From assembly GCA_021792755.1 (NCBI GenBank), contig JAJYUA010000019.1, positions 1-64,000 of the forward strand: DNA of 64,000 nt, given 5' to 3'. Below are positions 36,687-46,245 of this stretch, piece by piece (within the stretch, counting starts at the first letter, position 1; each line of letters begins with the position of its first letter). The translations under genes and the position numbers were made by a program. The notes below the pieces were generated by a model. That model worked only from the letters and a program-made list of their open reading frames with translations. It was not told the DNA's origin and did no database searches. The DNA is from Pseudomonadota bacterium (GTDB lineage: Bacteria > Pseudomonadota > Gammaproteobacteria > Steroidobacterales > Steroidobacteraceae).

Positions 36687-37514
36687 TCAATTACCCTCGA
36701 AGCGGGGCGGCTGTTTGGCGACGAACGCGCGATACGCGCGCCGGAAATCCTCCGTCTGCATACAGAGTGCCTGGGCTTCTGCTTCCGCGTCGATGGCCTC
36801 ATCGATCGGCAGGTGCCATTCGGCGTGCAGCATCTTTTTCGTCATGGCGTGCGCGGCCGTCGGACCCTCGGCGATCCGTTCGGCCAGTTCGACGGCTTCC
36901 TCGAGAACGGACTCCGGGTTCACGAGCCGGCTGAAGAATCCCCAGGCGAGGCCTTCCTCGGCGGACATCGAGCGCCCCGTATAAAGCAGTTCCGAGGCGC
37001 GTCCGTGGCCGATGATTCGCGGCAGGATGGAGCAGGCGCCCATGTCGCATCCGGCAAGTCCGACCCGCGTGAACAGGAACGCGGTTTTGGTCCGAGGTGT
37101 GGCCAGCCGGAAATCCGACGCCATTGCGAGAATCGCGCCCGCGCCGGCGCACACGCCATCGACCGCGGCCAAAATGGGCTGCGGACAGGCTCGCATCGCC
37201 TTGACGAGGTCTGCGGTCATGCGGGTGAACTGCAGCAGGCCTTGCGGAGTCTTCCGGGTGAGCGGGCCGATGATCTCGTGCACGTCGCCGCCGGAGCAGA
37301 AATTGCCCCCGGCGCCGTGGAGGACAACCGCCCGAACGCGGTCGGTGGAGCACAACGCGCGAAAGAGGTCCCGCAGCTCGGCGTAGGAATCGAAGGTCAG
37401 CGGGTTCTTGCGCTCCGGCCGATTGAGCGTCACGACCCCGACGCGCCCCTCCTGCCGCCACTGCAGGTGCCGTGACCGGAAGGCCTGTGGGTTAAATCCG
37501 GTGTCGACGCTCAT
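36687..37514 (-). CDS. enoyl-CoA hydratase/isomerase family protein
   Basis: The 275-aa crotonase-fold protein has the oxyanion-hole segments [11 protein letters not shown] and [16 protein letters not shown]. The usual catalytic glutamate region reads [18 protein letters not shown], with Asp instead of the hydratase Glu; similar changes occur in cyclohexenoyl-CoA hydratases and isomerases of aromatic degradation. It probably acts on the ring product of the aminobenzoyl-CoA reductase. The ATG at 37514 overlaps the MarR stop by four bases (ATGA). Confidence 0.85.
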   Translation of the reverse strand: MSVDTGFNPQAFRSRHLQWRQEGRVGVVTLNRPERKNPLTFDSYAELRDLFRALCSTDRVRAVVLHGAGGNFCSGGDVHEIIGPLTRKTPQGLLQFTRMTADLVKAMRACPQPILAAVDGVCAGAGAILAMASDFRLATPRTKTAFLFTRVGLAGCDMGACSILPRIIGHGRASELLYTGRSMSAEEGLAWGFFSRLVNPESVLEEAVELAERIAEGPTAAHAMTKKMLHAEWHLPIDEAIDAEAEAQALCMQTEDFRRAYRAFVAKQPPRFEGN

Positions 37515-38032
37515 GGTGTCGTTCCCCTTTTTGAGCCGATGACGTGCGCCTTGAGCTCGCCGAGGAGCGCCATGAGATGGCCCTTTTGCCTCGGGGAGAG
37601 CGCTGAAAAAAGGTCTGCGATCCATTGCTCGTGCTCGGCGGCCATGCGCCGGAACTGCCGCGCACCGTCGCTGGTCAGCTTGACCCGATTGATGCGCCGG
37701 TCAGCGATGTCCACCTCACGCACGACGAGGCCTTCCTTCTCCAGCCCGTCGGTGATGCCGGTGACGTTGCCCCCGGTCACCATGAGGCGCTGCGACAGCT
37801 CGCTCATCTTGAGTCCCTCGGGGGCACGCTCGAGCTGGGCCATCAGGTCAAACCGCGGCAGCGTCGTATTGAAGCTCAGCTGCAGTCTTTGGCGGATGCG
37901 GCTTTCGATCTGCCCGGTACAGGACAGCAGGCGCAGCCAGAGGCGAAGCGAGGCATGGTGATCGTCATGCGCGCGCGTCTCCGCATCGAGCACGAGCGGC
38001 ACGGATTTCAGGGCGGCTTTTCTGCTCGACAT
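37511..38032 (-). CDS. MarR-family regulator of the aminobenzoyl-CoA-type operon
   Basis: The 173-aa winged-helix protein has [40 protein letters not shown] and the wing [14 protein letters not shown]. It resembles MarR regulators of coenzyme A-linked aromatic pathways, which respond to the CoA thioester. It lies inside the operon, overlapping SDR and hydratase genes by 3-4 bases, so its level follows operon expression. The inverted repeat at 41184-41195, over the operon promoter, is its likely operator. Confidence 0.85.
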   Translation of the reverse strand: MSSRKAALKSVPLVLDAETRAHDDHHASLRLWLRLLSCTGQIESRIRQRLQLSFNTTLPRFDLMAQLERAPEGLKMSELSQRLMVTGGNVTGITDGLEKEGLVVREVDIADRRINRVKLTSDGARQFRRMAAEHEQWIADLFSALSPRQKGHLMALLGELKAHVIGSKRGTTP

Positions 38033-38817
38033 CAGGTGACCTCTCCTCCGGCGATCACGATGCTCTGACCCGTCACGCTCTCGGTGCCGGGACGGCAGAG
38101 CCAGAGCACCGCGTGGGCGACTTCCCCGGGCTCTATCAGGCGGCGCTGCGGGTTGGTGGCGAGGAGCGCATCGAGCGCCTCCTGCTCGCTGCGCCCGGTC
38201 TTGGCGCTGATATTGCCGACCGCCTGCTTGACGATGTCGGTGTCGGTGTAGCCGGGGCAGACTGCGTTCACCGTGATGTTGCGCGTCGCGTATTCCAGAG
38301 CCAGCGCGCGCGTGAGGCCGATCACGGCATGCTTGGACGCCGTGTAAGCGGCGATATATGCTGCGCCTCGCAGGCCCGCGGTGCTCGCGATGTTGACGAT
38401 GCGCCCAAAGCCGTCCCGCAGCATGTCGGCGACCGCCTCGCGGGTGCAGAGAAAGGTCCCGGTCAGGTTCACCCCGAGCACCCTGTGCCACAAGGCCTCG
38501 TCCGTGTCGGTGAATCTCGCGGCCGGCGCCAGGCCCGCGTTGTTGATGAGAAAGTGCACCGGGCCGAACGTGCGACGCGCGGCGGCAAACGCTTCCCGTA
38601 CGGATTCGGATACCGCAACGTCGGCGCGAATCGGGGTCGCACGGTCAGGTCCGCCGGCCGCCTCCGACACCGCCTGCAGGCGGGCCGCATCGCGACCGAG
38701 GAGCGACACGCGCGCGCCCTCGGCGGCCATGGCCGCAGCGATGGCGGCACCGATCCCGCGGCTTGCGCCGGTGACGATCGCGTGCCGACCGGCCAGAGCG
38801 CCGGCGGATTCAACCAT
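38032..38817 (-). CDS. short-chain dehydrogenase/reductase
   Basis: The 261-aa NAD(P)-dependent SDR has the cofactor loop [13 protein letters not shown], the structural NNAG and the catalytic Ser (NIAST) with YTASKHAV (YxxxK). The context suggests 3-hydroxyacyl-CoA dehydrogenation of a ring intermediate. The ATG at 38817 overlaps the reductase fusion gene by eight bases, and the stop overlaps the MarR start, so all are translationally coupled. Confidence 0.88.
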   Translation of the reverse strand: MVESAGALAGRHAIVTGASRGIGAAIAAAMAAEGARVSLLGRDAARLQAVSEAAGGPDRATPIRADVAVSESVREAFAAARRTFGPVHFLINNAGLAPAARFTDTDEALWHRVLGVNLTGTFLCTREAVADMLRDGFGRIVNIASTAGLRGAAYIAAYTASKHAVIGLTRALALEYATRNITVNAVCPGYTDTDIVKQAVGNISAKTGRSEQEALDALLATNPQRRLIEPGEVAHAVLWLCRPGTESVTGQSIVIAGGEVT

Positions 38818-41119
38818 GGGTTTGCCCCTCTGATCGCGGGCCGAGCGCCTCGAGGCGCTGGGCGCGCTCGACATTGCGCTCGAGCTGCTGCTTGCCCGAA
38901 AGATACTGCTTCGGCCACCACTGCGCTTTGTTTCCCTGACGTGCTGCGGCCTCGAGTGTCCAGGCGGGATTGGCGAGGTGGGGGCGTGCGATGGCGCAAA
39001 GATCGGCCCGACCGGCGGCGATGATGGAATTGACGTGGTCGGGCTCGTAGATATTGCCGACCGCCATGGTGGCGATGTCGATCTCGTTGCGGACGGCGTC
39101 TGCGAAAGGGGTCTGCCACATGCGGCCGTAGATGGGCTTTTGCCACGGAACGGTCTGACCGGTGGAGACGTCGATGAGATCTACTCCGGCGTCCTTCAGG
39201 GCACGGGCGATGATCAACAGATCCTCGCCCGACAAGCCCCCTTCAGCCCAGTCGGTGGCCGAGATGCGCACGGACAGCGGCCTGTCCTCTGGCCAGGCCG
39301 CGCGAACGGCCGCGAGGACCTCGAGCGGGAAGCGCAGCCGCCCGCGCACCTCGCCGCCGAACCCGTCCGTGCGCCGGTTCGTGAGCGGGGAGAGAAATGA
39401 AGCCAGCAGATACCCGTGCGCCATGTGCAGCTCGAGCATGTCGAAGCCGGCTGCCAGACCGAGGCGCGTCGATCGAGCGAACTCATCGCAGATCTGCTGC
39501 ATGTCCGCGCGGGTCATCTCCCGCGGTGTCTGACTCACCCCCGGCAGGTAGGGCAGGGGTGAGGGAGCGAGGATCGGCCAGTTTCCCGACGGCAGCGGGT
39601 GATCCATCTGCTCCCAGCCGAGCTGGGTGGAGCCCTTTCGGCCGGAGTGACCGAGCTGCAGACAGATCCTGGCGGCAGATCGGGCGTGAACGAAGTCCAC
39701 GATCCTTCGCCAGGCATCGCGCTGCGTTTCGTTCCAAAGACCCGTACAACCGGGGGAGATGCGCCCTTCGGCAGAGACGCAGGTCATTTCGGTGTATACG
39801 AGGCCCGCGCCACCCAGCGCCCGGTGGCCGTAGTGCACGAGATGCCAGTCGTCGGGAATTCCGTCGGCGGCGCAGTACTGGGCCATCGGGGAGACCACCA
39901 CGCGGTTGCAGAGCTGCATCCCGCGGAGCTTGAACGGCAGGAACATCGGCGGGCGAGGCTCGGCAAGCTCATGCCGGGCGGCGAGCCACCGTTCGTAGCT
40001 CTCGACGAACTTCGGGTCACGGGTCTTGAGGTTCTCGTGGCCGATCCGCTGGCTGCCGGTGAGCAGGCTGTAGGCGAACTGCTCGGGCGGCAGGTGCGCG
40101 TAGCGCGCCACGTGCTCGAACCACTCCATCCGGTTGCGCGCGGGGTTCTGGATCCTGAGCGCCTCGACGCTGCGCTCCTCGTGATAGGCGCTCAGCGCCT
40201 CATCGATTCCTTTGCCGGAGGCGACATGGCGGGAGAGGCAGATCGCATCCTCCATGGCGAGCTTCGTACCCGAGCCGATCGAAAAATGCGCCGTGTGAGC
40301 CGCATCGCCGATCAGCACCAGGTTGCCGTGATGCCAGCGCCGACAGATGACGCGGTTGAAATTGAGCCAGGCCGAGCCGCGCAGGTGACCGGCGTTGCTT
40401 TGCAGGCGGTGTCCGCGCAGATACCGGCCGAAGAGGTGCGCGCAGAATTCGATGGATTGCGCGCTGTCGCAGCGGTCCAGACCGTGCGCTTTCCAGACCT
40501 CCTCGGGCGTCTCCACGATGACCGTGGAGAGATCGGCGCTGAACTGGTACGCGTGCATCTGAAACCAGCCGTGCGCGGTCTGCTCGAAGGCGAAGGTGAA
40601 TGCGCCAAAGGTATGCGTGGTGCCGAGCCAGATGTAGCGGCACTTGCGTCGGTCGACCTCGGGCTCGAGCACACCGGCGTGGCCGGTACGCAGCTTGCTG
40701 TTGACCCCGTCGGCGGCCACGATGAGATCGGCATCGGCGAACGGGCTCTCGTCGTCGAATTCCCGCTGAAAGTGAAGCTCGACGCCGAGCTCGCGCGCGC
40801 GCTGCTGCAGGATCATGAGCAGGCGCTTGCGGCCGATGCCGCAGAAGCCGTGCCCGCCGCTCACAAATCGCCGGCCCCGGAAGTGGATCTCGATGTCCTC
40901 CCAATGGTGGAACCCGGAAACGATGGCCTCATGCGAAGGCGCATCGGCGGCGCGGAAATTCTCCAGGGTGCGGTCGGAGAAGACTACGCCCCAGCCGAAG
41001 GTATCGTCCGGGCGGTTGCGCTCGTAGACCTCGATGCGTGTCGTGGGCAGCGCCCTGCGCAGCAAAATGGCGGCGTAAAGACCGGCCGGACCGCCGCCCA
41101 GGCAGACGATTCGCTTCAT
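38810..41119 (-). CDS. bifunctional 2-aminobenzoyl-CoA (or salicyloyl-CoA) monooxygenase/reductase
   Basis: The 769-aa fusion has an N-terminal FAD monooxygenase (about 1-390; [17 protein letters not shown] dinucleotide fold, [20 protein letters not shown] flavin segment) joined to a C-terminal old-yellow-enzyme barrel (about 400-765; [34 protein letters not shown]). This architecture is that of the Azoarcus evansii 2-aminobenzoyl-CoA monooxygenase/reductase and of salicyloyl-CoA 5-hydroxylase fusions. Using O2 and NAD(P)H it hydroxylates and then reduces the aromatic ring to a 2-amino-5-oxo-cyclohexenyl-CoA. It is the first gene of its operon, starting about 70 bases after a strong promoter. 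Confidence 0.88.
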   Translation of the reverse strand: MKRIVCLGGGPAGLYAAILLRRALPTTRIEVYERNRPDDTFGWGVVFSDRTLENFRAADAPSHEAIVSGFHHWEDIEIHFRGRRFVSGGHGFCGIGRKRLLMILQQRARELGVELHFQREFDDESPFADADLIVAADGVNSKLRTGHAGVLEPEVDRRKCRYIWLGTTHTFGAFTFAFEQTAHGWFQMHAYQFSADLSTVIVETPEEVWKAHGLDRCDSAQSIEFCAHLFGRYLRGHRLQSNAGHLRGSAWLNFNRVICRRWHHGNLVLIGDAAHTAHFSIGSGTKLAMEDAICLSRHVASGKGIDEALSAYHEERSVEALRIQNPARNRMEWFEHVARYAHLPPEQFAYSLLTGSQRIGHENLKTRDPKFVESYERWLAARHELAEPRPPMFLPFKLRGMQLCNRVVVSPMAQYCAADGIPDDWHLVHYGHRALGGAGLVYTEMTCVSAEGRISPGCTGLWNETQRDAWRRIVDFVHARSAARICLQLGHSGRKGSTQLGWEQMDHPLPSGNWPILAPSPLPYLPGVSQTPREMTRADMQQICDEFARSTRLGLAAGFDMLELHMAHGYLLASFLSPLTNRRTDGFGGEVRGRLRFPLEVLAAVRAAWPEDRPLSVRISATDWAEGGLSGEDLLIIARALKDAGVDLIDVSTGQTVPWQKPIYGRMWQTPFADAVRNEIDIATMAVGNIYEPDHVNSIIAAGRADLCAIARPHLANPAWTLEAAARQGNKAQWWPKQYLSGKQQLERNVERAQRLEALGPRSEGQTHG

Positions 41120-41166
41120 GGCGGGGATGCCTCACGCTTTTCCGGTATCGCTTGCATTGCGGGTGT

Positions 41167-41195
41167 GTTATAGTCGCCAATACTTGAGGTGTCAA
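41167..41195 (-). promoter_or_regulatory. near-consensus promoter of the reductase operon with MarR-like operator
   Basis: Read on the minus strand, TTGACA (41195-41190) is followed after exactly 17 bases by TATAAC (41172-41167), a nearly perfect sigma-70 promoter. The inverted repeat TTGA-GGTG-TCAA (41184-41195) covers the -35 box. That is a good position for a MarR repressor to block polymerase. The opposite strand shows TATAGT at 41169-41174, so the divergent cyclase promoter probably overlaps it. Confidence 0.65.
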
Positions 41196-41223
41196 ATACA
41201 AATGCTCAATCGAGGGTCGCGCC

Positions 41224-42027
41224 ATGCGAACAGAGGTCAAGCCGTCCGCCGCCCACATCCTCGCGCAGCTCGCGAGGGACATCGGCAGCGGCGGGATCCG
41301 CGTCGTGGATCTCACGGTGCCGCTCGAGCCCTCGACGCCGACCATCCAGCTTCCGCCTCGGTTCGCGCCCTCCAAGCCCTTCTCCCTGGAGGAGATTTCC
41401 CGCTACGATGAGCGAGGACCGGCCTGGTACTGGAATAATTTCGCCTGTGGCGAGCACACCGGCACGCACTTCGATGCCCCCGTGCACTGGGTGACGGGCA
41501 GGGACTATCCCGAGAACGCCACGCACAACATCCCGGTCGACCGCTTCATCGGACCGGCCTGTGTCATCGACGTGTCGGGGCAGGTTTGCGAAAACTCCGA
41601 CTTCCTGTTGACGCAGGAGATCGTGGAGGATTGGGAGCGCAAGTACGGGCGCATTCCCTCGCATGCGTGGGTTCTGATCCGCACCGACTGGTCCAAGCGC
41701 CCGAGCGCGAAGGAGTTCCTGAACATCGGTGCCGACGGGCCTCATACACCGGGGTTTCACCCGCAATGCGTGCCGTTTCTGGCCAAGGAGCGGGATATTC
41801 TCGGGGTGGGTGTCGAGACGGTCGGAACCGATGCGGGGCAGGCCGCCGGGTTCGACCCGATGTTCCCTTGCCACACCATCATGCATGGCTCGAACCGCTT
41901 CGGGCTCGCCAGCCTCGCCAATCTCGATCAGCTGCCGCCAGTGGGCGCGGTGGTGATCGCCCCGCCGCTGAAGATCGTCAATGGCTCGGGCAGCCCCCTG
42001 CGAGTGCTGGCGCTCGTGCCCGCTTGA
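41224..42027 (+). CDS. cyclase-family metal hydrolase (isatin hydrolase/kynurenine formamidase-like)
   Basis: The 267-aa protein belongs to the cyclase/KynB/isatin-hydrolase superfamily. The family metal-site motif reads CGEHTGTHFDAPVHWVTG. A second His is in MFPCHTIMHGSNRFG. These enzymes use manganese or zinc to hydrolyse N-formylkynurenine, isatin or similar amides. As first gene of an operon with IorAB, divergent from aminobenzoyl-CoA genes, isatin opening to isatinate or formylkynurenine cleavage towards anthranilate are the two best guesses. I prefer isatin because no kynureninase or CoA ligase is present. Confidence 0.82.
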   Translation: MRTEVKPSAAHILAQLARDIGSGGIRVVDLTVPLEPSTPTIQLPPRFAPSKPFSLEEISRYDERGPAWYWNNFACGEHTGTHFDAPVHWVTGRDYPENATHNIPVDRFIGPACVIDVSGQVCENSDFLLTQEIVEDWERKYGRIPSHAWVLIRTDWSKRPSAKEFLNIGADGPHTPGFHPQCVPFLAKERDILGVGVETVGTDAGQAAGFDPMFPCHTIMHGSNRFGLASLANLDQLPPVGAVVIAPPLKIVNGSGSPLRVLALVPA

Positions 42028-42045
42028 GCCGGCAAGGGGAGCATC

Positions 42046-44193
42046 ATGGCGGAGCGGTCGTTCGCGAAAGAGGTGAAGTCCCTGCGCCTGGGTGCAGGCT
42101 CACAGTTCCGGGGCGAGGGGATTCTCGCCGTCACCAAGGCGCTGCTGCAATCGGGCGTCGCTTATGTCGGCGGCTACCAGGGGGCGCCGATTTCCCACCT
42201 GATGGATGTCTTGGCGGATGCCGATGACATCCTGAGCGAGCTCGGCGTGCACTTCGAGGCGAGCGCCTCGGAGGCTACGGCCGCCGCAATGCTCGCGGCA
42301 TCCATCAATTACCCGCTGCGAGGCGCGGTCACCTGGAAATCCACGGTCGGCACCAACGTGGCCTCGGATGCACTTGCCAACCTCGCCTCCGCGGGAGTCC
42401 AGGGCGGGGCCCTCATCATCGTGGGTGAGGACTATGGCGAGGGCGCAAGCATCATGCAGGAACGCACGCACGCCTTCGCCATGAAGTCGCAGATGTGGCT
42501 GCTCGACCCGCGCCCGCAGCTGCCGGAGATCGTGCGGGCGGTGGAGCAGGGCTTTGAGCTCTCGGAAGCGAGCCATACGCCGGTGATGTTGATGTTGCGT
42601 ATCCGGGCATGCCACGTCTATGGCCGCTTCACCGCAAAGGACAACCGGCGGCCGTCGTTCCGCGTGGCGGATGCGCTCGAGACTCCTTCGAGAGACTACG
42701 GTCGGATCATCCTGCCGCCCTCGATCTTCGCGCAGGAACGCCAGAAGATCGAACACCGTTTCCCCGCCGCGGTGCGCTTCGTCGCCGAGCAGGGGCTGAA
42801 CGTGATGAGCGCACCGGAGGCGGGCGATCTCGGCATCGTGCTGCAGGGCGGGCTGTACAATCACGTGCTGCGGGCCCTCGAGTTGCTTGACCGTGCCGAC
42901 GCCTTCGGGACGAGCCGGATTCCTTTGTACGTGCTCAACGTGACCTACCCGCTCGTGTCCGAGGAGTGGGTGCGATTCTGTACCGGCAAGCGCGCGGTCC
43001 TCGTCATCGAGGAAGGCCAGCCGGAGTTCATCGAGCAGGCGGCAAATCAGATTCTACGCAAGCACGAAGTCTCGGCATCTCTTATCGGCAAGGACTTGCT
43101 GCCGAGGTACGGCGAGTATACGGTCGATGCGCTTCGCTCGGGGCTGGCGAAGTTTCTCGAGCGTTTCTCGGCAGGAATGCGCTCCGGGATGGGAAGCTCG
43201 CGCGCCGCCAAGGAGGCGCCGCTCGTGCCCGCCGAGCGTCTGGCGGCGCTGGTGCCGCCGCGGCCATCGGGGCTGTGCACGGGATGTCCGGAGCGGCCGT
43301 TGTTCGCGGCCATGAAGCTGCTGCAGCGGGAAATGGGTCCGCTGCATATCAGCGCGGACATCGGTTGCCATTCGTTCGCGACGCTGCCGCCCTTCAACAT
43401 GGGCAACAGCATCATGGGCTACGGCCTGGGGGCGGCCGGCGCGTCGGCGTTTCATACCGGCCGCGGCCGCCGCGCACTGGCCGTCATGGGAGATGGCGGA
43501 TTCTGGCATAACGGCCTCACCAGCGGCATCGGCAATGCCGTGTTCAATCGACACGATGACGTCACCGTCATCATCGACAACAACTACTCGGCGGCGACCG
43601 GCGGCCAGGACATCCTCTCGTCGCGCGGCGCGAATCCCCATCGGGAGGGAAACCACTCGATCGTCGATGCGGTTCGCGGCGTGGGGGTGAAGTGGGTGCG
43701 CAGGACCAGCACCTACGACGTGCGACAGACGCTCAAGGTGGTGCGCGAGGCGCTTACGACGCAGTCCCGGGGTCCGAAGGTGATCGTCGCAGAGGGTGAA
43801 TGCCAGCTCAACCGGCAAAGGCGGATCCGGCCGCTCATGGGGACCGCGATCCGGCAGGGCAAGCGCGTCGTGCGCGAGCGCTTCGGGGTCGATCCGGACA
43901 CCTGCACCGGCGATCACTCCTGCATCCGTCTCTCCGGATGCCCGTCGTTGACGATCAAGAAAAGCGCGGACCCGCTGCGCACCGACCCCGTGGCATACGT
44001 GGACAACGGCTGTGTCGGCTGCGGCGTGTGCGGCGAGGTCGCTCATGCGGCGGTACTCTGCCCGTCGTTCTATCGGGCCGAGCTCCTGTACAACCCATCG
44101 CGTTGGGACAGATTTCTGGCGCGAGCGCGTACAGCCGTGATCGGCGTCCTGCAGCGGCGCAGCGAGCGCCGCCGGCTGCGGTACGCCCTGTGA
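42046..44193 (+). CDS. indolepyruvate ferredoxin oxidoreductase-like alpha subunit (IorA type)
   Basis: The 715-aa TPP-dependent 2-oxoacid oxidoreductase subunit has N-terminal FRGEGILAVTKALLQSGVAY (pyrimidine domain), the TPP motif GDGGFWHNGLTSGIGNAVFN ending IDNNYSAATGG, and the GLCTGCPERPLF segment of IorA. The C-terminus carries ferredoxin-like cysteines (CTGDHSC, then CVGCGVCGEVAH). Such enzymes turn an aryl 2-oxoacid plus CoA into an acyl-CoA with CO2 release and reduced ferredoxin. The gene begins 18 bases after the cyclase and overlaps the beta subunit. Confidence 0.88.
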   Translation: MAERSFAKEVKSLRLGAGSQFRGEGILAVTKALLQSGVAYVGGYQGAPISHLMDVLADADDILSELGVHFEASASEATAAAMLAASINYPLRGAVTWKSTVGTNVASDALANLASAGVQGGALIIVGEDYGEGASIMQERTHAFAMKSQMWLLDPRPQLPEIVRAVEQGFELSEASHTPVMLMLRIRACHVYGRFTAKDNRRPSFRVADALETPSRDYGRIILPPSIFAQERQKIEHRFPAAVRFVAEQGLNVMSAPEAGDLGIVLQGGLYNHVLRALELLDRADAFGTSRIPLYVLNVTYPLVSEEWVRFCTGKRAVLVIEEGQPEFIEQAANQILRKHEVSASLIGKDLLPRYGEYTVDALRSGLAKFLERFSAGMRSGMGSSRAAKEAPLVPAERLAALVPPRPSGLCTGCPERPLFAAMKLLQREMGPLHISADIGCHSFATLPPFNMGNSIMGYGLGAAGASAFHTGRGRRALAVMGDGGFWHNGLTSGIGNAVFNRHDDVTVIIDNNYSAATGGQDILSSRGANPHREGNHSIVDAVRGVGVKWVRRTSTYDVRQTLKVVREALTTQSRGPKVIVAEGECQLNRQRRIRPLMGTAIRQGKRVVRERFGVDPDTCTGDHSCIRLSGCPSLTIKKSADPLRTDPVAYVDNGCVGCGVCGEVAHAAVLCPSFYRAELLYNPSRWDRFLARARTAVIGVLQRRSERRRLRYAL

Positions 44194-45764
44194 CCCATCG
44201 TCCCATCAAGTTGTGCATTGCCGCCTTGGGAGGGCAGGGCGGTGGCGTGCTTGCCGACTGGCTGGTGGAAATCGCCGAGGCGCAGGGATATCTCGCGCAA
44301 TCGACATCCGTTCCCGGCGTGGCTCAGCGCACGGGAGCGACGATTTATTACCTCGAGCTTTTCCCGCTCGCGGAGTCGCAGCGGGCCGGCGCGGAGCCGA
44401 TCATGGCTCTCATGCCCGTCGCGGGCGATGTGGACTGCGTCATCGCCTCCGAGCTGGTCGAGGCGGGCAGGGTGGTTCAGCGTGGGCTTGTGTCGCCGGG
44501 CAGAACGACGTTGATCGCCTCATCCCACCGTTCCTTCGCGATCTCGGAGAAAAGCGCGATGGGCCAGGCAATGGCAGATGAGGCCGGGATCACCGCCCTC
44601 CTGCGAGCGCAGGCGCGCAGGCTGGTTCTGTTTGACATGGAGGCGGTGGCGGAGCGGCATCACAGTGTCATCAGCTCCGTGCTTCTCGGTGCGCTCTGCG
44701 GCAGCGGCGTGCTGCCGTTCGCGCGCGAGGCTTTCGAGGCGGCGATCGAGAAGAGCGGCATTGCGGTGAGCACCAATCTCGCCGCGTTTGCCGATGCCTG
44801 CCAGCGGGCTGAAGGCGGCGAGCAGAGCGGGTCAGGGGTCGGGGACTCGGCTGCTTTTTCAAAGATCGAGCTGCCGCAGCGTGCACGCTCGCCCGCCCTG
44901 CAGCCGTTGCTCGATCGAGTGCACCGGCTGCCGGACTCGGTACGGGCCCTGGCGCTCGCGGGAGTGCGCCGGGCCATCGACTTTCAGGACCCGGCCTATG
45001 CCGAGCTCTATCTTGCCCGCCTGGAGCGGGTTTCGATGCTCGATGAGCGGCGCAGCCGAGGCGACCGCGGCGTTGGAAACGATCGGGCGTTGACCGTGGC
45101 CGTTGCCCGCAGCCTTGCGCTCTGGATGACCTTCGAGGACACGATCCGCGTGGCGGACCTCAAGACGAGGGCGGCGCGTTTTGCACGGATTCGCGAAGAG
45201 ATTCGCGCGGAGCCGCAGCAGCTGTTCGGCATCACGGAGTTCATGAGGCCTCGTGTGGCGGAAATCGCCGGCACGCTGCCTGCGGGCATCGGAGGGTGGG
45301 TGCTGCGCTCACCGCGGGTCTCGCGGTGGCTCGGCCGGTGGACGGAAGGCAAACGGGTACGCAGCAGCACCGTCAGCGGCTTTTTGCTATTGCATTCCTT
45401 GGCCGGATGGAAGCGTTGGCGACGAGGAACTTGGCGCTATCGGCAGGAGAACGCGCACATCGAGGAGTGGCTCTCACGCATCGAGCAGCTTGCGCCGGCA
45501 CACTACCCCCTCGCGGTGGAGCTTGCCCGCGCTCAGCGGCTCGTCAAAGGCTATGGAGAGACTCACGAGCGAGGTTGGCGAAACTTCTCGATGCTGGTAT
45601 CGCAGCTCGATGCACTGACGGCTCGCTCCGACGGCGCTGCGGTTCTTGCCCGACTGCATGAGGCTGCGCTCGCAGACGAGGAAGGCGAGGCGCTGGCGAA
45701 GGAGCTGGCGGCGCTGCGGCAGGCGCCGCAGCCTGCGGGAGCGCCGGACACGGCGAGCGCCTGA
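44190..45764 (+). CDS. indolepyruvate ferredoxin oxidoreductase-like beta subunit, with DUF6537-type C-terminus
   Basis: The 524-aa protein starts with the gamma/beta domain of 2-oxoacid oxidoreductases: AALGGQGGGVLADWLVEIAE, then STSVPGVAQRTGATIYY. The C-terminal 300 residues are helical (RARSPALQPLLDRVHRLPDS; DPAYAELYLARLERV) and match the DUF6537 extension found in aerobic proteobacterial IorB-like proteins. The GTG at 44190 overlaps the alpha-gene TGA (GTGA), so the two are coupled. Together with IorA it should form the enzyme that makes an aryl-CoA from an aryl-2-oxoacid. Confidence 0.82.
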   Translation: MTHRPIKLCIAALGGQGGGVLADWLVEIAEAQGYLAQSTSVPGVAQRTGATIYYLELFPLAESQRAGAEPIMALMPVAGDVDCVIASELVEAGRVVQRGLVSPGRTTLIASSHRSFAISEKSAMGQAMADEAGITALLRAQARRLVLFDMEAVAERHHSVISSVLLGALCGSGVLPFAREAFEAAIEKSGIAVSTNLAAFADACQRAEGGEQSGSGVGDSAAFSKIELPQRARSPALQPLLDRVHRLPDSVRALALAGVRRAIDFQDPAYAELYLARLERVSMLDERRSRGDRGVGNDRALTVAVARSLALWMTFEDTIRVADLKTRAARFARIREEIRAEPQQLFGITEFMRPRVAEIAGTLPAGIGGWVLRSPRVSRWLGRWTEGKRVRSSTVSGFLLLHSLAGWKRWRRGTWRYRQENAHIEEWLSRIEQLAPAHYPLAVELARAQRLVKGYGETHERGWRNFSMLVSQLDALTARSDGAAVLARLHEAALADEEGEALAKELAALRQAPQPAGAPDTASA

Positions 45765-46245
45765 GCGGCGGTAAGGAGTGGCGGATCTGCGCACGGTGCC
45801 GCCCGCGAGGGCCCAGAGCGCTTCGTGAGCGGCGCCTTCGTGAGAATCGGCTGCTTGCGGACCGAGTCCAGATCGCTCGTGCACGAGATCCTTGCCAGCG
45901 CCGGCGACCGCCACCTCACAAAGCAAGAGCGGCGGATCACCCTGGCGCCGGTGAGTGTCCCGCACCGAACTCGTGCCGCGCAGAGCCTCTGCAAGCTGCT
46001 CGAGCAGACGGCCACCGTGTTCCCGGGAAATCCGGCCGCGCCTGCGCTTCGGCGTGCGCCCGCCGCCACGCATCGGGCTCGCCTTCCCGCGCACACCCGC
46101 CGGCCGCGGCACCGGCGCAGCTTCGCTCATCGCCTGAGTTATACTGCGCGGGACGAACTGCCACGGCCGGGACGCGGAGTTATCGATCGATGGTGACTCC
46201 TCCGGTGCGGGAGCGCGCTGCAGATGTTTTACTCGGGGGGTGTCG
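45765..46245. other. intergenic region, no gene recognised
   Basis: The 481-base spacer before the PanB-like gene is open on the minus strand over most of its length (starting near 46139), but that product is basic and has no known motif or ribosome site. I see no terminator with a T-run. Confidence 0.3.

Noticed and set aside
39599-41173. 524-codon plus-strand frame opposite the monooxygenase/reductase fusion
   Set aside because: Its composition and lack of motifs show it to be an antisense shadow of a gene with two strong flavin domains.
45825-46196. Possible 123-residue gene before the PanB-like gene
   Set aside because: No ribosome site and arginine/alanine-rich second half; the opposite strand is equally open.
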